A DNA stretch of 6,794 bases from Halobacteriales archaeon (lineage in GTDB: Archaea; Halobacteriota; Halobacteria; Halobacteriales; SKSH01): positions 1 to 6,794 of the forward strand of contig SKSH01000214.1 of the NCBI GenBank assembly GCA_007118075.1, in the 5' to 3' direction. Below the pieces are notes generated by a model. That model searched no databases, was not told where the DNA came from, and saw only the letters and a program-made list of their open reading frames with translations. Positions within the stretch are counted from its first letter, which is position 1; each line of letters starts with the position of its first letter. The position numbers and the translations under genes were made by a program. Below, one piece after another: positions 1 to 5,576 of this stretch.

Positions 1-106
1 AGTCCTGCCCCTCACGATCAGGCCAGGTGTCGGCGGTGATCTCTCTGATGTCGTCGTGGTCGTCTGGCTGGGCTTTACGGGTTTGAACCCGTTCGGTTAT
101 GTCCAT
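1..106 (-). CDS. Partial GNAT-family N-acetyltransferase, N-terminus only
   Basis: An open frame of 35 codons starts at the ATG at 106-104 on the minus strand and leaves the window at base 1. It reads MDITERVQTRKAQPDDHDD, then IREITADTWPDREGQD. The pattern of a basic residue, an acidic PxDxxxI stretch and an ensuing helix is what the first strand and helix of GNAT acetyltransferases look like, and TWPDRE is a segment I associate with haloarchaeal members. The catalytic acetyl-CoA-binding part lies outside the window, so substrate and activity cannot be judged. The start codon lies inside the last codons of gatD in another frame (10-base overlap), which suggests the two genes are co-transcribed and translated in a coupled way. 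No Shine-Dalgarno sequence is visible before the ATG. The family call is from memory of the N-terminal pattern; the reading frame itself is clear. Confidence 0.6.
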   Translation of the reverse strand, partial: MDITERVQTRKAQPDDHDDIREITADTWPDREGQD

Positions 107-1338
107 GGGATCGATCGACGGTTGAGCTCGCCGGCGAGCGGTTCACGCATCGCTGTCGCGACATCATCCCGGTTCGCAAGCACCCACATTAGCTTCACGA
201 CCGCTGTCTCCGGCAGGGTGTCCTCAGCCTCGATCACCCCAGCATCCAGCAGGTCTCGTCCAGTGTCGTATACGCGGTCACAGACGCGGCCCTCAAGGCA
301 CTGACTGGTCATCACCACATGGGTTCCATCTTCGATGAGAGATTCGAGATACGGGATGTGATCGGTGTGGACGTGTCCGAGCCCCGTTCCCTCGATAACC
401 ACCCCAGCGGTCCCCTCGAGCCATTCGTAGATGCTCGGATCCATCCCAGGGGTCACCTTGAGGAGCTCGACGTCTGTCTCTAGCTCGGGTTTGATGGCCG
501 GTTCGACGCCACCTCGTACCGGGAGTGTCCGACGGAACGTGACCGTCCCATCAGCGGGGTCGACCGTTCCCACCGGGAGGTTACCGATGGTCTCGAATGC
601 GTCACGTCGGCTCGTATGCGATTTCCTGACCCGCGTACCCCGGTGGAGCGAACAGCGATCATCGCTCTCGGTGGCATGCATGCATACCAGCACGTCTGCA
701 ACGTCGGAGGTGGCTGCCTCGACAGCACTCACCGCGTTCATGACGTTGTCACTGGATGGGCGATCGGCAGATCGCTGACTACCGGTGAGAACGATCGGCA
801 CGGGGGTGTCGAGCATGAACGACAGCGCAGCGGCCGTGTACTGCATGGTATCGGTCCCATGCATGACGACCACGCCGTCGACGCCCCGCTCGATCTCCTC
901 ATGGACGACGGTCGCGAGATCGACCCAGACCTCTGGAGTCATGTTCTCACTGAGGACATTCGTGACCACCCGTCCTCGATAGTTCGCTCGTCCGGCGAGT
1001 TCTGGGACCGCACGGAGCACATCTTCGGCGTCGAAACGGGCAGAAACGGCGCCGGTGCGGTAATCAACCGTCGAAGCGATGGTCCCACCGGTGCTAATGA
1101 GGGCGATTTCAGGGAGTTCCGCATCGAATGTGACAGCAGATACTTCATGCTCAGTAGTGTGCCCGGCCGGGTCATCTCCTGATTCAAGGATCTCAACCTC
1201 TGCATCGGCTCGGGCGACACCGACGTTGTAGCCATCCTCCCCTTTGATAACGAGGTGGTCGGTGGTCGTCGAGGGCATGACAAGACCCTCATACGAGACG
1301 ACACCGGTCGTCACCTGGACACGATCTCCTGGTTGCAT
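97..1338 (-). CDS. gatD: Glutamyl-tRNA(Gln) amidotransferase subunit D (archaeal GatD)
   Basis: GatD is the asparaginase-like subunit of the archaeal GatDE complex. It releases ammonia from Gln (or Asn), and GatE uses the ammonia to convert Glu-tRNA(Gln) into Gln-tRNA(Gln) in the cytoplasm. From the ATG at 1338 the protein has 413 residues, the usual GatD length. Residues 1 to about 60 form the small N-terminal domain typical of GatD (MQPGDRVQVTT, then VIKGEDGYNVG), which ordinary asparaginases lack. The asparaginase core begins near residue 78. It shows the nucleophile motif STGGTIAS (82-89), the HGTDTM motif (160-165) and the RKSHTSRRDAF segment (238-248) carrying the conserved Lys. An upstream in-frame GTG at 1344 is possible, but ATG at 1338 fits the family N-terminus better. 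No Shine-Dalgarno sequence is seen. The gene lies 47 bases after a winged-helix regulator and overlaps a downstream GNAT gene. gatE is not in the window. Confidence 0.95.
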   Translation of the reverse strand: MQPGDRVQVTTGVVSYEGLVMPSTTTDHLVIKGEDGYNVGVARADAEVEILESGDDPAGHTTEHEVSAVTFDAELPEIALISTGGTIASTVDYRTGAVSARFDAEDVLRAVPELAGRANYRGRVVTNVLSENMTPEVWVDLATVVHEEIERGVDGVVVMHGTDTMQYTAAALSFMLDTPVPIVLTGSQRSADRPSSDNVMNAVSAVEAATSDVADVLVCMHATESDDRCSLHRGTRVRKSHTSRRDAFETIGNLPVGTVDPADGTVTFRRTLPVRGGVEPAIKPELETDVELLKVTPGMDPSIYEWLEGTAGVVIEGTGLGHVHTDHIPYLESLIEDGTHVVMTSQCLEGRVCDRVYDTGRDLLDAGVIEAEDTLPETAVVKLMWVLANRDDVATAMREPLAGELNRRSIPWT

Positions 1339-1385
1339 GGTCACGGTCTAGGATTCGACACCCTTCAAGCCATGCGATTTCTCGG

Positions 1386-2042
1386 TCAGGAGGTTAGTTC
1401 CCAACCCGTTGGTGTCTCGTGCACGAGTCCTGCCTCTCTGAGCTGTTCGAGGCAGCGCCTGACTGCACTGCTTGAGACCGAGAAGTGATGGGCCAGTTCG
1501 TCTGTTGTGGCCGGTTCCTCTGAGAGCACGTCGAGGATATCGATCCCCAGCCTAGCACCCTGGTCCTCAAAGAGCTTCTCAAGGACCTCTGCATACAATC
1601 GGTTCAGCTGGCCGTGGATGAACCGTTGTGCGGTCGAGAGTTCTGTGGCGAGGTCTTCGAGCTCACGAACCGCTGAGAGTTGACTGATGGGGTCTTCGTT
1701 ATCGATATCGAGTTCAGCCTCGACCGTGATCCGTTTGAAGTGATGGCTCTCGATGGATTCAGTCGGGAGGTACCCGTTCTTCGTCCCGAACTCGTGTGGA
1801 CCGATTGTGATCTCTAGTCGCTGAGAGTGTGTGATTGAGAAGTACTTCCGCCGGTCGTCGGCGAGCCGGTACTCTATCAGACCAGCCGCTTCGAGTCGGT
1901 TGAGGTGATCGATGACCGCTTTCGGGCTCACCCCGGTTACCTCGCTGATCTCGGTGACGTAACAGGGTTTCTGCGCGAGCAGCGCGAGTATCCGCCGTCG
2001 GGTATCATTCCCGAGGAGGTCCAGCAGCTCGGCGGATTCCAT
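1386..2042 (-). CDS. Two-domain winged-helix transcription regulator, ArsR-like
   Basis: This 218-residue protein is probably a DNA-binding transcription regulator. Residues 5-72 form an ArsR-type winged helix: LLDLLGNDTRRRILALL, the recognition-helix region EVTGVSPKAVIDHLNRLEAAGLI, then a wing with RRKYFSI. Residues 117-160 are helical and probably a dimerisation segment. Residues 165-218 form a second winged helix (IDILDVLSEEPATTDELA, SSAVRRCLEQLREAGLV). The frame is open back to 2144, but I chose the ATG at 2042 because the family starts just before the LLDLLGNDTRRRIL helix and the upstream part would occupy the whole divergent promoter region. It is the first gene of the run leading into gatD, 47 bases away, so it may regulate that operon or itself. 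No metal-binding cysteines typical of ArsR metal sensors are seen. The ligand is unknown. Confidence 0.85.
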   Translation of the reverse strand: MESAELLDLLGNDTRRRILALLAQKPCYVTEISEVTGVSPKAVIDHLNRLEAAGLIEYRLADDRRKYFSITHSQRLEITIGPHEFGTKNGYLPTESIESHHFKRITVEAELDIDNEDPISQLSAVRELEDLATELSTAQRFIHGQLNRLYAEVLEKLFEDQGARLGIDILDVLSEEPATTDELAHHFSVSSSAVRRCLEQLREAGLVHETPTGWELTS

Positions 2043-2142
2043 ACGTGTGTGTATTGCGTCGGCAAGGAAAAGGGTGTCTTCCAACGGATGATAATTTGGG
2101 CGATACCTTTTTGACCGATCATAGGCCACGGTAACACACCAC
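2043..2142. promoter_or_regulatory. Divergent promoter region between the regulator and the 2143 gene
   Basis: These 100 bases separate two divergent genes and must carry the promoters for both. The only clearly AT-rich core is ATAATTT at 2091-2097 (AAATTAT on the minus strand), followed by a T-tract at 2108-2112. Used on the minus strand, the core would start a transcript near 2066, about 25 bases before the regulator ATG. The plus-strand promoter is less clear, since the core is about 50 bases before the ATG at 2143. The assignment rests on position and base composition only. Confidence 0.45.
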
Positions 2143-2505
2143 ATGTTCGAGGCGTTTTCGGACAGCTACTACATCGGCCGGCTCTTCGTCACTCCGGCCG
2201 AAGATGAGCCCCCACGGATGCAGGAGGCACAGGTGCACCAGCTCAACGACGAGTTGCTTGACCATGATGACACCGAGCTCGTGGATCCCAACCGACCACT
2301 CGTCATGAAGCTCGGGCATCGACATTTCCCGGTCCACGCTGATCGGGAGGTCCCGGCGGGGACGCTTGCACTTCCGGAGTCGCTCCTGGCGGTGACACCG
2401 ATCAAGAACCCACCTACCGTCTGTGGGGTACTGCTTGCCACCGGTGAGCGGGCTGAACAGTTGCTTTGGCTCTCGGGGACTGGTGTAGGGGACTCGCTCG
2501 CGTGA
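2143..2505 (+). CDS. Small haloarchaeal protein of unknown function (probable DUF5802)
   Basis: The product is a 120-residue soluble acidic protein without membrane segments, signal peptide or cysteine motif. Recognisable pieces are MFEAFSDSYYIGRLFVTP at the start, LVMKLGHRHFPVHAD at 53-67, and PAGTLALPESLL followed by IKNPPTVCGVLLA in the second half. From memory these match a family found only in haloarchaea that I believe is called DUF5802. No function is known and I do not propose one. The gene starts divergently from the gatD-linked regulator and is followed after 62 bases by the Vms1-like gene. A separate TATA-like box lies in that gap, so the two need not be co-transcribed. The ATG at 2143 is the first start available and gives the N-terminus expected for the family. 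Confidence 0.8.
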   Translation: MFEAFSDSYYIGRLFVTPAEDEPPRMQEAQVHQLNDELLDHDDTELVDPNRPLVMKLGHRHFPVHADREVPAGTLALPESLLAVTPIKNPPTVCGVLLATGERAEQLLWLSGTGVGDSLA

Positions 2506-2533
2506 CCGGTGGTTTGCCAATCGAGACGGACTG

Positions 2534-2540
2534 TTAATAT
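2534..2540 (+). promoter_or_regulatory. TATA-like box for the Vms1-like gene
   Basis: TTAATAT stands out as AT-rich between two GC-rich genes. With the usual archaeal spacing, transcription would start around 2564-2566, a few bases before the ATG at 2568. This predicts a nearly leaderless mRNA and argues against the GTG at 2547, which would begin only 7 bases after the box. Confidence 0.5.
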
Positions 2541-2567
2541 GACCGAGTGGTGAGCTTCATGCACGCG

Positions 2568-3473
2568 ATGCTCGATACGTTGTTGGGCCGAGCCGGCCTC
2601 AAGGAACGGATCAACGAGCTGGAACAGGAACTCGCCAGCTGTCAAGAGGAACTTGACCGGATGGATTCGAAACATACGGCTGCCGATCGACGGCGACGTG
2701 AGGCAATCCGGGAGGCACAGGTCGCACAGGAGGAACGAAGTCGGCTCGAAGATCGTATCGAACAGCTCACTGATGAACTCGACCGTGTCCGTGAGGGACA
2801 TGAGGTGTCCTATCGTGGTCGTCACCGGCTCGATCGCGGTACGATGGCCACGGTATTGGCGCTGCTCGAGAGTGTCGAGACTGAACCAGAGGAGCTGTTC
2901 ACCGGGATGGTCACTGATGGAGGTACCACCGCCATCACCGAACACTTCGGTGACCGACGGGCACTGGTCAGCGGTGCTGCTCCCAGTCTCTGCCTGTTCG
3001 ATTCGCAAGGGCTCATCGAGATTGCCATGGATCCACCGCTTCCCCCTGCACCGTTCGAGCACTGGGGAGATGAGTTCAGATTGGAGCGATCCTGGTTCCT
3101 CCCGACTGATTCGTTTCCATTCGCCGTCGTTCGTGCAGATCTCTTCGCGATGGGCCGGTTCGATGGAGAGACACTCGGCTATTTGGACGGATTCGAGAGC
3201 GAGGTGATGGGTCGCCATTCGAAAGGAGGCTTCTCGCAGGCGAGATTCGAGCGTCGCCGAGAGGAGCAGATTGACCAACACCTCGACCGATGCAGACGTC
3301 ACCTCGGATCGGTTGATACGGATCGATTGATTCTCGCTGGTTCACGAGAGGCGCTCGATCGGTTGGCGATCGATTCCCGTCTCCACGTGCCGGTTGATGC
3401 TTCCGGGTCACCACGGTCGGCTCTCGAAACCGCCTTCGAGGAGGTCTGGACGACGACGATGTACCGGTTATGA
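2568..3473 (+). CDS. Coiled-coil protein with Vms1/eRF1-like release-factor domain
   Basis: The 301-residue product is probably an archaeal Vms1/ANKZF1-type peptidyl-tRNA hydrolase, which in eukaryotes releases nascent chains from stalled 60S ribosome complexes. Residues 11-77 are a highly charged heptad-rich coiled coil (ERINELEQELASCQEEL, later RSRLEDRIEQLTDELDRV). Residues 90 to 301 form the globular domain. The key segment is RHSKGGFSQARFERRREEQI at 216-235. It resembles the eRF1 loop KHGRGGQSALRF but carries the glutamine two places later (Q224), as in the Vms1-like release factor class. No zinc finger, ankyrin repeats or p97-binding motif follow, so this is a minimal version with its own N-terminal coiled coil. 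Start choice: the ATGs at 2559 and 2568 are both possible; 2568 fits the TATA-like box and gives the MLDTLLGRAGLKER N-terminus expected of haloarchaeal relatives. The biochemical role in archaea is inferred from family membership. Confidence 0.75.
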   Translation: MLDTLLGRAGLKERINELEQELASCQEELDRMDSKHTAADRRRREAIREAQVAQEERSRLEDRIEQLTDELDRVREGHEVSYRGRHRLDRGTMATVLALLESVETEPEELFTGMVTDGGTTAITEHFGDRRALVSGAAPSLCLFDSQGLIEIAMDPPLPPAPFEHWGDEFRLERSWFLPTDSFPFAVVRADLFAMGRFDGETLGYLDGFESEVMGRHSKGGFSQARFERRREEQIDQHLDRCRRHLGSVDTDRLILAGSREALDRLAIDSRLHVPVDASGSPRSALETAFEEVWTTTMYRL

Positions 3474-3492
3474 ACCATCACGTCCCATCGAG

Positions 3493-3498
3493 TATTAG
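3493..3498 (+). promoter_or_regulatory. TATA-like box for the dgcN-dgcA operon
   Basis: TATTAG lies 30 bases before the ATG at 3523, in the 49-base gap after the Vms1-like gene. The normal archaeal spacing places transcription initiation on or next to that ATG, which suggests a leaderless mRNA and favours 3523 over the in-frame GTG at 3514. Confidence 0.45.
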
Positions 3499-3522
3499 GT
3501 CCCCCGCGCCACAGTGACGCGT

Positions 3523-4536
3523 ATGCGTGTTGCAGTGCTCGCTCACGAGCTCTTTCCCCATCGAGCGAAGACCGCCCTCGGCGTGCTCCGATACGGCGAT
3601 TTCGAGGTGGTCGCGGTCCTGGACCGGAAGCTGGCTGGTGACCGCGTCAACGACCACATCACCGACGTCCAGGATGCGCCGATCGTCGCCTCAATGACCG
3701 ATGTACCTCAGGCTGATGCGCTGATCATCGGTGTCGCACCGATCGGTGGTGGCTTTGACCCATCCTGGCGAGACGACGTCAGGACCGCCATCGAGGCTGG
3801 TTGTGATGTGTACGCCGGGTTGCACTACTTCCTCGGAGAGGATGAGGAGTTCGTCGAACTAGCCGATGAGCATGAGGTCGAACTTCGAGACGTCCGTCGA
3901 CCTCCTGAAGACCTCACCGTCAGTGAGGGCATCGCCCGTGATCTCGACGTCCACATCGTGTTGACAGTCGGGACCGATTGCTCGGTTGGGAAGATGACGG
4001 TGACGATGGAGTTGGTCGAATCGTTGCAAGCTGTCGGTATCGAGGCCGCTGCCATCCCGACAGGGCAGACCGGGATCTTGATCGAGGGATGGGGGATTGC
4101 CGTCGACCGAGTCATCAGTGATTTCGCCGCCGGGGCAACCGAGCAGATGATCCGTGAGCGGGCTGATGACCACGAGGTCCTCGTCGTCGAGGGACAGGGC
4201 AGTATCACCCATCCTGCCTACTCTGGAGTGACCTGCAGTATCCTTCATGGGGCGATGGCGGATCAGCTGATCCTCTGTCATGAGGCGGGTCGCGAGCGTG
4301 TCCATGGCTATGAGTCGTTCCCGTTACTCGAGCTCGAAGCCGCGAGGGATCTGTACGAACGACTTGCCGAACCGCTGGCACCGACGACCTTGGCTGGTGT
4401 GGCGATGAACACCAGCTCGCTCGGGGCTGCCGAAGCAGCGAAAGCGTGCACCAACGTGACCGATTCACTCGATGTCCCATGTGTCGATCCAGTCCGTGAT
4501 GATGCGAGCCAATTAGCAGAGGTGATCGGCCCATGA
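3523..4536 (+). CDS. dgcN: DUF1611-family P-loop protein, DgcN-type D-glutamate N-acetyltransferase
   Basis: The 337-residue protein belongs to the DUF1611 family, often labelled NAD-dependent epimerase in databases. Members named DgcN have been described as D-Glu N-acetyltransferases, the first step of a D-glutamate catabolic route in marine Proteobacteria and halophilic archaea. Residues 1 to about 130 form a Rossmann-like domain (MRVAVLAHE, then LIIGVAPIGGG). The C-terminal domain has a Walker A-like loop GTDCSVGKMT at 150-159 with Lys157, the family signature PTGQTGILIEG at 179-189, and EGQGSITHPAY at 223-233 in the Walker B position. The fold is unrelated to GNAT acetyltransferases. The stop overlaps the ATG of the epimerase gene as ATGA, so the two are translationally coupled, which is the usual dgcN-dgcA arrangement. 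The family assignment is firm. The substrate is inferred from the family and the partner gene. Confidence 0.85.
   Translation: MRVAVLAHELFPHRAKTALGVLRYGDFEVVAVLDRKLAGDRVNDHITDVQDAPIVASMTDVPQADALIIGVAPIGGGFDPSWRDDVRTAIEAGCDVYAGLHYFLGEDEEFVELADEHEVELRDVRRPPEDLTVSEGIARDLDVHIVLTVGTDCSVGKMTVTMELVESLQAVGIEAAAIPTGQTGILIEGWGIAVDRVISDFAAGATEQMIRERADDHEVLVVEGQGSITHPAYSGVTCSILHGAMADQLILCHEAGRERVHGYESFPLLELEAARDLYERLAEPLAPTTLAGVAMNTSSLGAAEAAKACTNVTDSLDVPCVDPVRDDASQLAEVIGP
4519..4527 (+). promoter_or_regulatory. Strong Shine-Dalgarno sequence for dgcA
   Basis: GAGGTGATC matches nine consecutive bases of the complement of the archaeal 16S rRNA 3' end (GGATCACCTCC) and lies 5 bases before the ATG at 4533, inside the end of dgcN. 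It fixes the dgcA start and indicates independent ribosome loading or re-initiation at the overlap, in contrast to the apparently leaderless first gene. Confidence 0.8.
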
Positions 4537-5570
4537 GCCTCTCGCTCTCGTTCGAACGGCACGATCTTCCGTTGTCCAGACCGTTCACCATCGCACGCGG
4601 TACCCAGACGACGGCACCGGTGGTCATCGTCACCGTCAGCGATGATGAAGGCAATGAGGGGATCGGAGGGGCCGGTCCGGCTCGACACTATGGGGAGACC
4701 GCTGAGACGGTCGAGGCCGTGTTACCCGAACTCGCCACGATTGTGGAGGGATACGAGACTCCGGAACCGGTCGTCGCCATCGAGGATGCACTCGAGACGG
4801 TGGTCCGGGACAACCCGGCGGCGAGGACCGCCGTCTCGATCGCATTGCATGACCTCGTCGCGAAGCGACACGAGCTCTCGTTACACCGGTACTGGGGCCT
4901 ACCAAGTGAGACGATCGACACCTCGTTCACAATCGGGATCGACCCACCTGAAGAAATGGCCGAGAACGCCGCCGCTGCCGTCGATGAGGGCTACGATATC
5001 CTCAAGCTCAAGCTCGGGACCGACGATGATCGGGCCATTATCGAGGCGGTCCGAGATGCCGTCCCTGAGGTCACCCTCCGGGTGGATGCGAATGAGGCGT
5101 GGCGGCCGAAAGAGGCTGTGGAATACTGTCATCTCCTCGCTGAGCACGAGGTAGAATTCGTCGAACAACCCGTTCCAGCTGAACATCCTGCGGCGTTGCG
5201 ATATGTCGGGGATCGCTCACCGCTACCAATCGCAGCAGATGAGAGTTGTATCGATCGGTTTGACATCCCACAGATCGCTGACAGTGTGCAGATCGCGAAT
5301 CTCAAGCTGATGAAGTGTGGTGGCCTCGCTGAGGCGATCAGGATGATCCATACCGCCAGAGCCCATGGCCTTGAGGTGATGCTCGGCTGTATGGGTGAGA
5401 GCAATGCCTCGATCGCCGCTGGTGCACAGCTCGCACCGTTGCTCGATTACGCTGATCTCGATGGATCGCTTCTCCTGGCTGACGATCCGTACGATGGACC
5501 GATCAAACCGGGCGGGACGATCGAGCTCGACCCGTCGGTACCAGGGATTGGTGCCATCCCCACAACGTGA
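4533..5570 (+). CDS. dgcA: Enolase-superfamily epimerase, DgcA-type N-acetyl-D-Glu racemase or dipeptide epimerase
   Basis: The 345-residue protein is a full-length member of the muconate-lactonising-enzyme subgroup of the enolase superfamily. Residues 1 to about 125 form the capping domain. The barrel follows, with the catalytic KxK motif at K158 and K160 (ILKLKLG), metal ligands D185 (VDANEAW), E211 (VEQPVP) and D236 (AADES), and the opposing catalytic Lys258 (ANLKLMKCGG). GCMGES at 285-290 and the acid-rich ADDPYDG at 316-322 lie near the substrate end. This set supports proton-transfer racemisation or epimerisation at a carbon next to a carboxylate. Close families are L-Ala-D/L-Glu epimerases and DgcA, which interconverts N-acetyl-D-Glu and N-acetyl-L-Glu. 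Pairing with the DgcN-type gene by a 4-base overlap favours the DgcA role. Dipeptide epimerisation remains a real alternative, since motifs alone do not separate the two. A deacetylase completing the route is not in the window. Confidence 0.85.
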   Translation: MSLSLSFERHDLPLSRPFTIARGTQTTAPVVIVTVSDDEGNEGIGGAGPARHYGETAETVEAVLPELATIVEGYETPEPVVAIEDALETVVRDNPAARTAVSIALHDLVAKRHELSLHRYWGLPSETIDTSFTIGIDPPEEMAENAAAAVDEGYDILKLKLGTDDDRAIIEAVRDAVPEVTLRVDANEAWRPKEAVEYCHLLAEHEVEFVEQPVPAEHPAALRYVGDRSPLPIAADESCIDRFDIPQIADSVQIANLKLMKCGGLAEAIRMIHTARAHGLEVMLGCMGESNASIAAGAQLAPLLDYADLDGSLLLADDPYDGPIKPGGTIELDPSVPGIGAIPTT

Positions 5571-5576
5571 GTCCTG

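Noticed and set aside
104..125. Repeated GATC/CGATCG runs as a repeat or operator
   Set aside because: GATCG occurs throughout the coding sequence and follows from Asp-Arg and Ile-Asp codon use here.
616..1182. 188-codon plus-strand open frame inside gatD
   Set aside because: Antisense to the well-conserved asparaginase core; no recognisable motif in its product.
2043..2144. N-terminal extension of the regulator to the start at 2144
   Set aside because: The extra 34 residues do not look like part of the winged-helix family and would consume the divergent promoter region.
2547..2567. GTG at 2547 as start of the Vms1-like gene
   Set aside because: Only 7 bases after the TATA-like box, so the codon would probably lie upstream of the transcription start.
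2169..3302. Long open frame of 377 codons on the minus strand across the DUF5802 and Vms1-like genes
   Set aside because: It is antisense to two genes with recognisable families, spans the gap between them, and its translation is low-complexity with no domain pattern; a composition artefact.
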